Shown one piece after another: positions 32,734 through 41,892 of a DNA stretch of 64,000 bases. Source of the stretch: Pseudoalteromonas sp. T1lg23B (lineage in GTDB: Bacteria > Pseudomonadota > Gammaproteobacteria > Enterobacterales > Alteromonadaceae); assembly GCF_002964665.1 (NCBI RefSeq), contig NZ_PQBZ01000034.1, positions 429 to 64,428 of the forward strand, in the 5' to 3' direction. Made by a program: the position numbers and the translations under genes. Under the pieces are notes generated by a model that had not been told where the DNA came from, made no database searches, and saw only the letters and a program-made list of their open reading frames with translations. Position 1 is the first letter of the stretch; the number at the start of each line of letters is the position of its first letter.

Positions 32734-33171
32734 TTATCGGGCAAATGGGTCAGGGTTGATTTTATCTATATACCATTTGCCTTTTTTCCTGAGCATTTGG
32801 ACACTGCGCATATCGTCTACCTTTTCACCATTAAAGTAGCCTGTGAATACCAAATTTACTTTGGCGTTATCACCGTATTGCTCACGCAAACTCTCATTTG
32901 TCATATCTACTTCAATTGTCACTTCATCAAAGCGCATGTTGACGAGGTTGCGGGTAAATTGTGATGCGGTGCCATAAGAGCGCATAATTCTCGCAAGTCT
33001 TGGCGTGACATGCTCAAGTGCTATATCCATGTTGTTTTTGTTGTACAAAGCATCAAAGTAGAGCGTAGCTATGTAGCCTGGTGTGTCTTCATCACCTCTG
33101 GGTTTATCTTCTTCAACACAGCCAACTAGAATCAGACATAAAGTCACTAAAATCGTATGTATTAACTTCAT
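32734..33171 (-). CDS. Small lipoprotein with NTF2-like character, unknown
   Basis: 145 residues. A signal peptide with lipobox LVGC (about residues 15-18) leads to an acidic linker and a domain of about 105 residues: GYIATLYFDALYNKNN, then several beta-like strands, ending GKWYIDKINPDPFAR. The pattern (an early helix with YFDALY, later strands ending in a W-Y-I-D strand) is typical of NTF2/SnoaL-like lipoproteins, but I cannot name the family. The start is ATG 33171; a longer reading puts 14 extra residues before the signal peptide. It converges with fadE, stop to stop 10 bases apart. Confidence 0.68.
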   Translation of the reverse strand: MKLIHTILVTLCLILVGCVEEDKPRGDEDTPGYIATLYFDALYNKNNMDIALEHVTPRLARIMRSYGTASQFTRNLVNMRFDEVTIEVDMTNESLREQYGDNAKVNLVFTGYFNGEKVDDMRSVQMLRKKGKWYIDKINPDPFAR

Positions 33172-33248
33172 AATGAATTGAATTAGTTCTAGATGAACTA
33201 AGTTTGTAAGCAAATTTGCAATAAGTAAAGGTGGAATAGCACAGAATT

Positions 33249-33278
33249 AAAAAAAGCTCGTTCATGAACGAGCTTTTT
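33249..33278. terminator. Bidirectional intrinsic terminator of the RND efflux operon
   Basis: The 20-base perfect palindrome AGCTCGTTCATGAACGAGCT (33255-33274) is flanked by seven As on the left and five Ts on the right. It can terminate in both directions; here it ends the minus-strand efflux operon, whose last stop is at 33300. Confidence 0.92.
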
Positions 33279-33299
33279 GGTTGGGAAGTTTACAAATAT

Positions 33300-36200
33300 C
33301 TAAATATGTTCAGAAGCGAGCTGTTCATTACTGGCTTTGTTTTCCCGCTTTTTGAACAGTGCTTTGATATCCTCCAGCATGACATACTGACAAGGGATTA
33401 AAATGAGTGTAATGACTGTGGCGAACAACACACCAAACGCCAGTGATACAGCCATCGGAATGACGATTTGTGCCTGTAGGCTAGTTTCCGTAATGATAGG
33501 TACTAGGCCCATAAAGGTTGTCAGCGAGGTCAGTAAGATTGCTCTAAAGCGTTTACAACCAGCTTCTACCACAGCTTGTTTGATGGTACTGCCTTGCTCT
33601 CTCGCTTTGTTGACGAAATCCACCATAACCAGAGAATCATTCACAACCACACCTGCCACAGCTATGATTCCGAAAAATGATAGGCTACTCATGGTCATAC
33701 CCATCACAATGTGGCCGACAACCGCGCCAACAATACCAAACGGAATGACTGACATAATGAGAATAGGCTGAGAATATGAGCGCAACGGAATTGCTAGCAA
33801 AGCGAAGATGATCATCAGCGACAATACAAAGTCTCTGATCTGTTCTGCAACACTGTTCATTTCCTCTTGAATACGACCAGCAACATTACTGCTCACCCCC
33901 GGATAATTTTTTAGCAATGTTGGTAGGTATTCATCACGAATTTCTTCCGCTATCTTGAATGGCTCAGCCTGATTGGTATCAACCGAAGCCCATACATTGA
34001 CTGTACGTTTTGCATTTTCGCGGCGAATACGGTTTACACCATCAACCAGTTTTACATCAGCTACTTCAATAAGCGGCACTTCAGCACCAGACGGTGTAAT
34101 GATGCGTACGTCTTGTATATCACTGATAGAATTACGGGCATCTTTTGGATAGCGGATCATGACTTTGATCTCTTCACCATTTCTTAAGATACGTTGTGCC
34201 TCTAGACCGTAGTAGCTGAAATTAACTTGTGATGCGACATCAGACAGTGTAAGTCCCATGCTGTAGGCCAGAGGTTTGAGTTCTAATTGAACCTCATCTG
34301 TAGCGCTTTGCAATGAATCATTAATATCACCAACACCTTCAATACTGTTGAGTTTCTCCTTCAGTAAGTTTGCTACTTCTTTGAGCTGGTCTTTATTTTT
34401 GCCTTCTAGACGGAAATTAATATCGCCGTCGTCGCGTCCACCATTCATAATACTGTCTTGAATATTAAGCGTTTTTACACCTGGTAGAGGCGGCATTTGC
34501 TCACGCCACATTGCACTGAGTGCAAAGGTATCAATTGGACGAAGATCTGGCTCGACTAAGATAGCCATAATATTGGCATTGGTACGGCCTCTGAGGCTCA
34601 CAGATAAGTCTCGGATCATGCCTGTGCCATATTTTTCTGCTATTTGTTTATCGACGTCTAGAATAAGTGCCTCAATTTTCTGTGCTGTTTGCAGCGTTGC
34701 AGATTCTGATGACGATAAGTTCATTTCAATACGAACTTCAGGGAAGTCATGAGGAATTTTTGGGTTAGCCACAAACTTAACTAAGCCACCAGCAAACAGG
34801 CCTGCGGTTACTATGATAATCGTCAAAAAGCCAACAATAACGGTGTAGCGGTAGTGAATACAGCGCTCGATAAACGGGCGATAGAGGTTTTCAATAAAGC
34901 GTTTTAATCCATTATCTAAAGAAGCACGTAATCGATGGAATGGGTTGTTAGGGTTACTAGGTTTATCTTTCATTGCCGCTAAGTGAGCCGGTAAAATAAA
35001 CTTTGACTCTATCAGTGAGAATATAAGGCACAGAATAATCACACCACCAATTGCCTTGGAAAATGCCGCAGCAGGTCCTGAAGCGAATGTCTGGGGTAAA
35101 AATGCTGCCACAGTAGTTAGTACTCCAAAAGTAGCAGGAATGGCAACGCGCTTAACACCTCGCACTACATTATCTAACGTATGTCCATGTTGCTCTATTT
35201 CGGCATGGACCGATTCACCCACAACAATAGCATCATCGACAACAATACCCAGCACCAGAATAAAGGCGAATAACGAGGCTAAGTTAATAGTTATATCTAG
35301 CGCCCCAATTGGCATAAACAAAAATGCACCTAGAAATGATACAGGTAGCCCCATCATTACCCAAAATGCGAGTCGTACTCTCAGGAACAGAGCGAGCATG
35401 AGCATCACTAAGATACCACCGAGAATCATATTCTCGATCATCATATTTAGGCGACCATTTAAGTAGTAAGTTAAATCAACTAAAGGCTCAATTCCTGTGC
35501 CTTCTGGGAGTGTTTTGGAGCGTTCAGCAAGGTAGTTTTTAATGGTGCTCGCAACTTTAGTGATATCTTGATCTTTAGATGCTTGAATTTCAAATGTGAG
35601 TGAATTCTTACCATTATACTTTGAGTATTGTAGGCCTTCTTCGAAGCCATCGTGAATGGTTGCTACGTCGCCTAGACGAATTTGCGCACCATCTTCAAGA
35701 GTTCTTAGAGGGAGGTTCTCAAACTCTTTGCCTCGGTAGGCTTGATTTTCAACTCGCATTGAAATGTAGCCATTTTCTGAACGAATTTGCCCAGCAGACA
35801 TGTTGGCAGAAAAGGCTTTTACAGCCTGAGAAATATCTCTGAAAGTTAGATCGTACTCTCTGAGTTTATCTGGACTTATTTCAATGCCTATTTCGTAATT
35901 TAAGCCACTGTGAAATTCAACGAGATTGATCCCCGGTAGTGCAAGCATTTCATCGTGAATAACATTACCAAGGTCTTTGAGCTGAGCGTTGTCTAGATCG
36001 CCGTATAGTGACAGCCACATTACCTCTTGTACAAACTTATCATAGCTGACAATAGGGCGCTCCATTCCTACAGGAAAGCTGGGAATGGAGTCGACTTGCA
36101 TTTTAACTTCATCTAGTACAACCAGTGGTTCATAGTGTTCTTCTACTTCGATCCAAGTCTGTGAAAAGCCGCGGTTTGAATAAGTGATCATACGTTTGAT

Positions 36201-36446
36201 CCCTTCGAGTCCTTCCATGGCCTCTTCGACTTTAATCGTGATACCTTCTTCTACTTCTTGAGGGGCGGCACCAGGGTAGATGGCTTGTACGCTTAACCAG
36301 TGGCTCTCAAATTGTGGGAACATCTGCTTGCGAATTGAGAAGGCACTGAGCAAACCACCGACTAGAATAAACACCATCAGCAGGTTTGCAGCAACAGGAT
36401 TGCGCGCAAACCAGGCAATAATGCCTTTTTCAGTTACATTACTCAT
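33300..36446 (-). CDS. RND efflux transporter subunit (AcrB/MexB superfamily, HAE-1-like)
   Basis: 1048 residues with twelve membrane helices in the RND pattern: one at the N-terminus (ARNPVAANLLMVFILVGGL), a large periplasmic loop, six helices around 335-545, a second loop and five more helices. The TM4 proton-relay segment GIVVDDAIVVGES (about residues 400-412) carries the paired aspartates. The end (KKRENKASNEQLASEHI) is cytoplasmic. It follows its membrane-fusion gene by 3 bases. No outer-membrane channel gene is in the operon, so a TolC-like protein elsewhere is presumably used. Substrates cannot be read from sequence. Confidence 0.9.
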   Translation of the reverse strand: MSNVTEKGIIAWFARNPVAANLLMVFILVGGLLSAFSIRKQMFPQFESHWLSVQAIYPGAAPQEVEEGITIKVEEAMEGLEGIKRMITYSNRGFSQTWIEVEEHYEPLVVLDEVKMQVDSIPSFPVGMERPIVSYDKFVQEVMWLSLYGDLDNAQLKDLGNVIHDEMLALPGINLVEFHSGLNYEIGIEISPDKLREYDLTFRDISQAVKAFSANMSAGQIRSENGYISMRVENQAYRGKEFENLPLRTLEDGAQIRLGDVATIHDGFEEGLQYSKYNGKNSLTFEIQASKDQDITKVASTIKNYLAERSKTLPEGTGIEPLVDLTYYLNGRLNMMIENMILGGILVMLMLALFLRVRLAFWVMMGLPVSFLGAFLFMPIGALDITINLASLFAFILVLGIVVDDAIVVGESVHAEIEQHGHTLDNVVRGVKRVAIPATFGVLTTVAAFLPQTFASGPAAAFSKAIGGVIILCLIFSLIESKFILPAHLAAMKDKPSNPNNPFHRLRASLDNGLKRFIENLYRPFIERCIHYRYTVIVGFLTIIIVTAGLFAGGLVKFVANPKIPHDFPEVRIEMNLSSSESATLQTAQKIEALILDVDKQIAEKYGTGMIRDLSVSLRGRTNANIMAILVEPDLRPIDTFALSAMWREQMPPLPGVKTLNIQDSIMNGGRDDGDINFRLEGKNKDQLKEVANLLKEKLNSIEGVGDINDSLQSATDEVQLELKPLAYSMGLTLSDVASQVNFSYYGLEAQRILRNGEEIKVMIRYPKDARNSISDIQDVRIITPSGAEVPLIEVADVKLVDGVNRIRRENAKRTVNVWASVDTNQAEPFKIAEEIRDEYLPTLLKNYPGVSSNVAGRIQEEMNSVAEQIRDFVLSLMIIFALLAIPLRSYSQPILIMSVIPFGIVGAVVGHIVMGMTMSSLSFFGIIAVAGVVVNDSLVMVDFVNKAREQGSTIKQAVVEAGCKRFRAILLTSLTTFMGLVPIITETSLQAQIVIPMAVSLAFGVLFATVITLILIPCQYVMLEDIKALFKKRENKASNEQLASEHI

Positions 36447-36449
36447 CGC

Positions 36450-37625
36450 TTATTCCTCTTTCAATGCAAGTTGAGTATCTGCAACTGAGTGAGTCCCGTC
36501 ATTGAGCTTGAGTTGCATTCCCTCGGTTGGATATTCAAGTGCGGATGTAATTAACTGGGTACCATCACTGACACCATTATCAATGATTGATTTACCATTG
36601 TATTCGCGCACAACATTTAATGCTTTAAAGCTCAGTGTCTCATCGCTATTGAGTACAGCGATTCTGCCATCCTTTACCAAATGTTGTGGAATTGCTGCTG
36701 CGTTATCGATGACCTTTCCGTTGATCGTAGCATTTAGATAGGCACCAAAGCGAAGTGGAGTGCGTTGGTCGGAATAGGGGCCTTGTACTTGAGCTACCAA
36801 ATATGTCATTCGACTGCGTTGGTCAATTACCCCTTCGCTACGAACAATTTTACCTTGCCACTGTGCCGGCTTGCCCTCAACTTGTGCTGTTAATGTCACA
36901 TCGGCATTAATACCGCCATCGACTAGGTATTGTAATTCATTGTCTGCAACCGGAAGGCGAACTTCCGCAACAGAAATGGCGTTTAGCTCGCCAAATATGC
37001 TGCCTGGATTAACAACACTGCCTAAACTTAAATCTCGGCTGGCGATGATTGCGTCATATGGGGCTTTAATATAAGTGCGTTCCAGATTTCGCTTGGCTCT
37101 TTTTACGCTGGCTTGAGCTGCTCGGAAACTTGCCAGTTTCTCAGCTAACTGAGGTTTACGTAAGTACAGTTCAGAAGGAATTGTTGCATTGGCGTTGTCT
37201 TTAATACGTTGCCATTCTTTTTTTGCAACGTGGGCTTGTGCTTGTTCAATTTCAAGTGCGGAACTGGCTCGAGCCAAATTTGCTTCCGACTCGATGAGCG
37301 CTGCTTCATAGTCATTGGGGTCGATACGCGCGAGGACTTCACCTTTTTTGACAAACCCGCCTTTTACAAAAGCATCTGACACATTAATAACTTGTCCACT
37401 CACCTGAGCAACCAGTTCTGTGCTGTATTTGGGCTTAACCAAGCCGTAGGAGTCTACGTTGAGCTGCATAGGTGCAACTACAATTGGTTGCGCTTCTACA
37501 AGAGGGTGAACGACTTGTTCAGGTTTTTCTTCAGGGGGTTGCTTCATCGCTGAAAATGCTACAGCGACACCTATGCCTCCGAGGAGTACCGCAATGGGTA
37601 AGAATATTTGTTTTTTACTAGCCAC
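36450..37625 (-). CDS. RND efflux periplasmic adaptor (membrane-fusion protein)
   Basis: 391 residues. One N-terminal membrane helix (IFLPIAVLLGGIGVAVAFSA) is followed by the adaptor architecture: a beta-barrel start, the lipoyl half-motif GQVINVSDAFVKGGFVKKGE near 93-112, a helical hairpin around 125-190, the second lipoyl half YIKAPYDAIIASRDLSLGSV near 192, then barrel and membrane-proximal domains. It links the RND pump to an outer-membrane channel. It is the first gene of the two-gene pump operon; no regulator gene is adjacent. Confidence 0.88.
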   Translation of the reverse strand: MASKKQIFLPIAVLLGGIGVAVAFSAMKQPPEEKPEQVVHPLVEAQPIVVAPMQLNVDSYGLVKPKYSTELVAQVSGQVINVSDAFVKGGFVKKGEVLARIDPNDYEAALIESEANLARASSALEIEQAQAHVAKKEWQRIKDNANATIPSELYLRKPQLAEKLASFRAAQASVKRAKRNLERTYIKAPYDAIIASRDLSLGSVVNPGSIFGELNAISVAEVRLPVADNELQYLVDGGINADVTLTAQVEGKPAQWQGKIVRSEGVIDQRSRMTYLVAQVQGPYSDQRTPLRFGAYLNATINGKVIDNAAAIPQHLVKDGRIAVLNSDETLSFKALNVVREYNGKSIIDNGVSDGTQLITSALEYPTEGMQLKLNDGTHSVADTQLALKEE

Positions 37626-37834
37626 GTTATCTTCCTTCCAACTGTTGATGTTGTTGGTATATGTATCTGTGTTAATACCATTAGGTGCATATTAAACGAT
37701 AAGATATGTCTAGTTGTTTATTTAGGTTCTAAAGTTGTAACAAAGCATTACATATGCTTCGGGTTTGTAATATTTATTATCGAATAGGGTATTTCAAACA
37801 AGTCAGTGGTTATTTAAGAGCAAGTAGTAAACAT

Positions 37835-37854
37835 AAAAAAGGCCCCTAAGGGCC
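37835..37854 (-). terminator. Intrinsic terminator of metG
   Basis: On the minus strand GGCCC-TTAG-GGGCC is followed by six Ts (37835-37840 read as As on the plus strand). It lies 28 bases after the metG stop. Confidence 0.88.
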
Positions 37855-37881
37855 TCATTATAGTGTTTCAAGGTTTCGCGC

Positions 37882-39909
37882 TTACATAACGCGCATACCG
37901 GGCTCTGAGCCTTCATCAGGATTCAGAATGTAAATTTCTTTACCACCTGGTCCTGCCGCCAGCACCATGCCCTCAGACATGCCAAAGCGCATTTTACGAG
38001 GTTTTAAGTTGGCAACCATGACAGTTAATTTACCTTCGATATCCTCAGGCGCATATGCTGATTTGATGCCAGCGAACACTTGACGGGTTTCACCACCTAA
38101 GTCTAGCGTCAGCTTGAGTAGTTTTTCAGCCCCTTCCACATGCTCGGCTTTTGCTATTTTAGCAACGCGTAAATCCACTTTTGCGAAATCATTGAATTCA
38201 ATCTCTTCACCGATAGGCTCTTTCGCTAGCGGGCTGTTAGGGTCAAGTGTGGTTTTGTTACTCGCTTCTAGGCTTTCTTTGGATTCTTCAAGCATTAAGT
38301 TCACCTTATCCATATCAACACGTTGCATTAGTGCTTTGAACTTGTTGATAGCGTGACCGGTTAGAACTGTTTGGGCGCTTTCCCAAGAGAGCTCTGTATT
38401 TAAGAATTGCTCAACGTTGGCTGCCATTCCAGGTAGAACGGGCTTTAAGTATGTCATGAGTATTTTGAACATGTTCAAGCCAGTCGAACACACATCATGT
38501 GCTTGAGCTTGTGTATTTTCATCTTTGATAAGAACCCAAGGAGCTTGAGCATCAATAAACTGATTGGCTTTATCCGCCAACGCCATAATTTCGCGAATTG
38601 CTCTGCTATATTCACGCTGTTCATAGTGTTGAGCGATGGTATCCGCTGCAGTTTGGAATTGTGCGATTAATTCAGGCTCAAGTACCGTGTCGCTCATTTT
38701 GCCATCAAATTTTTTGCTGATGAAGCCGGCGCAACGAGATGCGATATTGACTACCTTACCGACTAGATCCGAGTTTACGCGTTGCGCAAAGTCTTCTAAG
38801 TTTAAGTCTAAATCGGTAATACCACCGTTCAACTTGGCAGCAAAATAGTAACGCAAAAATTCAGGATCTAAATGATCAAGATACGTACGCGCTTTTATAA
38901 AGGTGCCCTTTGATTTTGACATTTTTGCGCCATTCACAGTCACAAAGCCGTGGGCAAACACATTGGTCGGTTTGCGGAAGTTTGCGCCATCAAGCATTGC
39001 TGGCCAAAACAGACTGTGGAAATAAATGATGTCTTTGCCAATAAAGTGATACAGCTCAGCTTGTGAGTCTTCACCCCAAAAGGCGTCAAAATCCATGCCT
39101 TTTTTATCACATAGATTTTTGAAGCTCGCCATATAGCCGATGGGTGCATCTAGCCATACGTAGAAATATTTACCTGGCGCACCTGGAATTTCGAAACCAA
39201 AGTAGGGCGCATCGCGGCTAATATCCCATTGCTGTAGGCCATCGGCGAACCATTCTTCTAGTTTGTTAGCCATTTCGGCTTGTAATGACCCAGAGTGCAG
39301 CCACTCTTTAAGCATGGTTTCAAATGCAGGAAGGTCAAAGAAAAAATGTTCTGAGTCTTTGAGTATAGGCGTTGCTCCAGACATTACTGAGCGTGGATTT
39401 TTTAGCTCAGTAGGGCTGTAGGTTGCACCACAAGCGTCGCAGCTGTCACCATTTTGGTCGGGTGCATCACAGGTTGGACATGTGCCTGTTACAAAGCGAT
39501 CAGGTAAAAAGATGCTTTTTTCTGGGTCAAAGAGTTGTGAAATGGTACGTTTCTTAATGTGGCCTTTTTCATCTAGACGCTTGTATATAAGCGCACTCAA
39601 CTCACGATTTTCTTCACTGTGTGTACTGTGATAGTTATCAAACTCAATATTAAAGTCAGCAAAGTCACGTTGGCGCTCGATACTAACATTTCTCACCATT
39701 TCTTCAGGAGAAATCCCTTGCTTTTGCGCATTGAGCATAATCGGTGTGCCGTGAGCATCATCTGCGCATACATAATACGTTTCATGGCCACGTAGTTTTT
39801 GAAAGCGAGACCAAATGTCTGTTTGAATGTACTCAAGCATGTGACCCAAGTGTGTTGGTCCATTAGCATAGGGTAATGCACTCGTGATGAGAATTTTTCT
39901 CTTCGTCAT
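37882..39909 (-). CDS. metG: Methionyl-tRNA synthetase, long form
   Basis: 675 residues, as in E. coli. It charges tRNA-Met. Class I signatures are [12 protein letters not shown] (HIGH type, about 14-25) and GAKMSKSKG (KMSKS, about 330-338). The knuckle CPTC...CDAC (about 143-160) binds zinc. The C-terminal tRNA-binding EMAP/Arc1p-like domain (about 575-675) is present: [17 protein letters not shown] and [12 protein letters not shown]. It is divergent from mrp, the same arrangement as in E. coli. Confidence 0.96.
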   Translation of the reverse strand: MTKRKILITSALPYANGPTHLGHMLEYIQTDIWSRFQKLRGHETYYVCADDAHGTPIMLNAQKQGISPEEMVRNVSIERQRDFADFNIEFDNYHSTHSEENRELSALIYKRLDEKGHIKKRTISQLFDPEKSIFLPDRFVTGTCPTCDAPDQNGDSCDACGATYSPTELKNPRSVMSGATPILKDSEHFFFDLPAFETMLKEWLHSGSLQAEMANKLEEWFADGLQQWDISRDAPYFGFEIPGAPGKYFYVWLDAPIGYMASFKNLCDKKGMDFDAFWGEDSQAELYHFIGKDIIYFHSLFWPAMLDGANFRKPTNVFAHGFVTVNGAKMSKSKGTFIKARTYLDHLDPEFLRYYFAAKLNGGITDLDLNLEDFAQRVNSDLVGKVVNIASRCAGFISKKFDGKMSDTVLEPELIAQFQTAADTIAQHYEQREYSRAIREIMALADKANQFIDAQAPWVLIKDENTQAQAHDVCSTGLNMFKILMTYLKPVLPGMAANVEQFLNTELSWESAQTVLTGHAINKFKALMQRVDMDKVNLMLEESKESLEASNKTTLDPNSPLAKEPIGEEIEFNDFAKVDLRVAKIAKAEHVEGAEKLLKLTLDLGGETRQVFAGIKSAYAPEDIEGKLTVMVANLKPRKMRFGMSEGMVLAAGPGGKEIYILNPDEGSEPGMRVM

Positions 39910-40079
39910 AACTGTTCCAAGATTATCGCGTGGCTGCGCTCAAATTTCAGCCAAATCGCTTAGTTAAAGCTAACACGTGCCATTTACTCGGTGTGTGTAG
40001 CATCAATAGACTGGTTTTAATGGGTTGAATGTTACATAATTCCGTAGCCTTTTTCATCACCAGAGTACGTTTTATTTCA

Positions 40080-41153
40080 ATGTTTGGTCTCAATAAACTA
40101 TTTAAAAAAGACAATCAGTTAAAACAGCAGATTTTAAGTCAGTTGACTGCTTTCAAAAATAGCGTCTTTCCGCTGGGAATTGAGCCACAGTGGGTAAATA
40201 GCATTGAGACAAACAAAACGACGATAACGGTGAACTTGACATTGCCATTTGCAGCCAATGCGCAACGACATCTATTAAGCAAGACTTTATCTGAGTTGGT
40301 CGGTATTCAGGTTGATGTGAATATTAAAACTCAACTCCCCAAGCACTATCAGTACAAGCAAATTAAACACATTGTGTTGGTGGCCTCAGGTAAAGGTGGA
40401 GTAGGTAAATCTACTACTGCGGCTAATCTGGCTCTGGCATTGTCAGCTCAAGGCGCAGCGGTAGGGGTGTTGGATGCAGATATTTACGGTCCATCGATCC
40501 CATCATTGTTTGGTGCCATTGACGAACAACCCACAACACAAGACAACAAAACACTCAACCCCATTATAAAAGATGATATAAAGATCCAATCAATTGGATT
40601 TTTAGTTCCGGCCGACAATGCAACGGTGTGGCGAGGTCCAATGGCATCACAAGCGCTAAATCAACTACTCAACGAGACCAAATGGGGTGAACTCGATTAC
40701 CTGATAGTTGATATGCCGCCTGGCACTGGTGACATTCAATTGACGATGACACAGAAAGTGCCCGCAAGTGGTGCTCTGATAGTGACAACACCACAGGATT
40801 TGGCATTACTTGATGCTCAAAAAGGGATTGCAATGTTTAATCAGGTCAATCTGCCTATTCTCGGCCTTATCGAAAATATGAGCCATTATATTTGCACACA
40901 CTGTGGCGGTAAGAATCATATTTTTGGACACTTAGGCGGAGAACGACTAGCGGTGCGACACGGTGTGCCATTACTTACTCAGATCCCGCTCAATATTCAG
41001 ATAAGAGAAGCGTCTGAACAAGGGCAAAACCTTTTAACACAGCATGTTGATATTGCAGAACATTACATTTCGTGTGCTCAGACAATAAGTAGCATGCTCT
41101 ATTATCAAACACTATCAACGCCCACCGTTGATATTGTGATTACGGATGACTAA
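40080..41153 (+). CDS. mrp: Mrp/ApbC-type iron-sulfur cluster carrier ATPase
   Basis: 357 residues. An N-terminal MIP18-like part is followed by the deviant Walker A ASGKGGVGKSTTAANLA (about residues 103-119), DADIYGPSIPS, WRGPMAS and DMPPGTGD. The pair CTHCGG (about 275) carries the two cysteines that hold a bridging cluster. The role is ATP-dependent carriage of Fe-S clusters to apoproteins. I set the start at ATG 40080 (MFGLNKLFKK); an ATG 17 codons upstream gives an atypical extension, and neither has a strong ribosome site, so the start is uncertain. dcd follows after 3 bases. Confidence 0.9.
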   Translation: MFGLNKLFKKDNQLKQQILSQLTAFKNSVFPLGIEPQWVNSIETNKTTITVNLTLPFAANAQRHLLSKTLSELVGIQVDVNIKTQLPKHYQYKQIKHIVLVASGKGGVGKSTTAANLALALSAQGAAVGVLDADIYGPSIPSLFGAIDEQPTTQDNKTLNPIIKDDIKIQSIGFLVPADNATVWRGPMASQALNQLLNETKWGELDYLIVDMPPGTGDIQLTMTQKVPASGALIVTTPQDLALLDAQKGIAMFNQVNLPILGLIENMSHYICTHCGGKNHIFGHLGGERLAVRHGVPLLTQIPLNIQIREASEQGQNLLTQHVDIAEHYISCAQTISSMLYYQTLSTPTVDIVITDD

Positions 41154-41156
41154 TCA

Positions 41157-41750
41157 ATGAGATTATCAGATAAACACATTAAGCAAGCGATAGATAACCA
41201 GCAGATTATTATAGAACCTGCACCCAGTGAAGAGATGATTTCTGGTATTACGGTTGATTTAAGATTGGGTAACAAGTTCAGGGTCTTTCAAGATCATGGT
41301 GCGCCTTATGTGGATTTGAGTGGTCCGAAAGACCAGCTCAATGAAGCGATGGAATCTATCATGAGTGATGAAATCGTCTTACAAGATGGTCAGGCATTTT
41401 TTTTACACCCAGGGCAACTCGCGCTAGCAATCACCTATGAATCCGTGACATTACCGGCTGATTTAGTAGGCTGGCTTGACGGACGGTCATCGTTGGCACG
41501 TTTGGGCCTAATGGTTCACGTAACAGCACATCGTATCGATCCTGGATGGTCGGGCAATATTGTTCTAGAGTTTTATAATTCGGGTAAACTACCTTTAGCA
41601 CTGAGGCCTAAAATGAAAATTGGTGCGCTGAGTTTTGAGACTATGACGAGTGCAGCAGAAAACCCCTATAACATTCGTAAAGATGCCAAATATAAAGGGC
41701 AAAACAGCGCTGTTGCTAGTCGCATTAGCGCGGATAATAATAGCCTTTAG
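41157..41750 (+). CDS. dcd: dCTP deaminase
   Basis: 197 residues, the family length. It converts dCTP to dUTP, the main source of dTMP precursor in gammaproteobacteria. Signatures include [16 protein letters not shown] near 25, [20 protein letters not shown] near 108 and the catalytic glutamate in [12 protein letters not shown] near 138. The C-terminal [12 protein letters not shown] is the flexible lid over the nucleotide. It is probably co-transcribed with mrp (3-base gap). Confidence 0.95.
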   Translation: MRLSDKHIKQAIDNQQIIIEPAPSEEMISGITVDLRLGNKFRVFQDHGAPYVDLSGPKDQLNEAMESIMSDEIVLQDGQAFFLHPGQLALAITYESVTLPADLVGWLDGRSSLARLGLMVHVTAHRIDPGWSGNIVLEFYNSGKLPLALRPKMKIGALSFETMTSAAENPYNIRKDAKYKGQNSAVASRISADNNSL

Positions 41751-41779
41751 GTCAACTTAGAGGCTTAGAATTTAGTTAT

Positions 41780-41801
41780 ACACCGTGGCGCGGTGTTATT
41801 T
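41780..41801 (+). terminator. Probable terminator of mrp-dcd
   Basis: ACACCG (41780-41785) and CGGTGT (41791-41796) form a short GC-rich stem with a 5-base loop, followed by the T-rich TATTTTG. The stem is short, so strength is uncertain. Confidence 0.55.
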
Positions 41802-41892
41802 TGTCTAATTTTAGCTGGCATTACTGTATAAAGCTTCCATACTAAAATATGTCCCTACGCCAATGGCTATGGAGATTGTTAAAGGAGCTAAG

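Noticed and set aside
33403..35842. Plus-strand frames opposite the RND pump
   Set aside because: Antisense shadows of a well-supported minus-strand gene with strong domain content.
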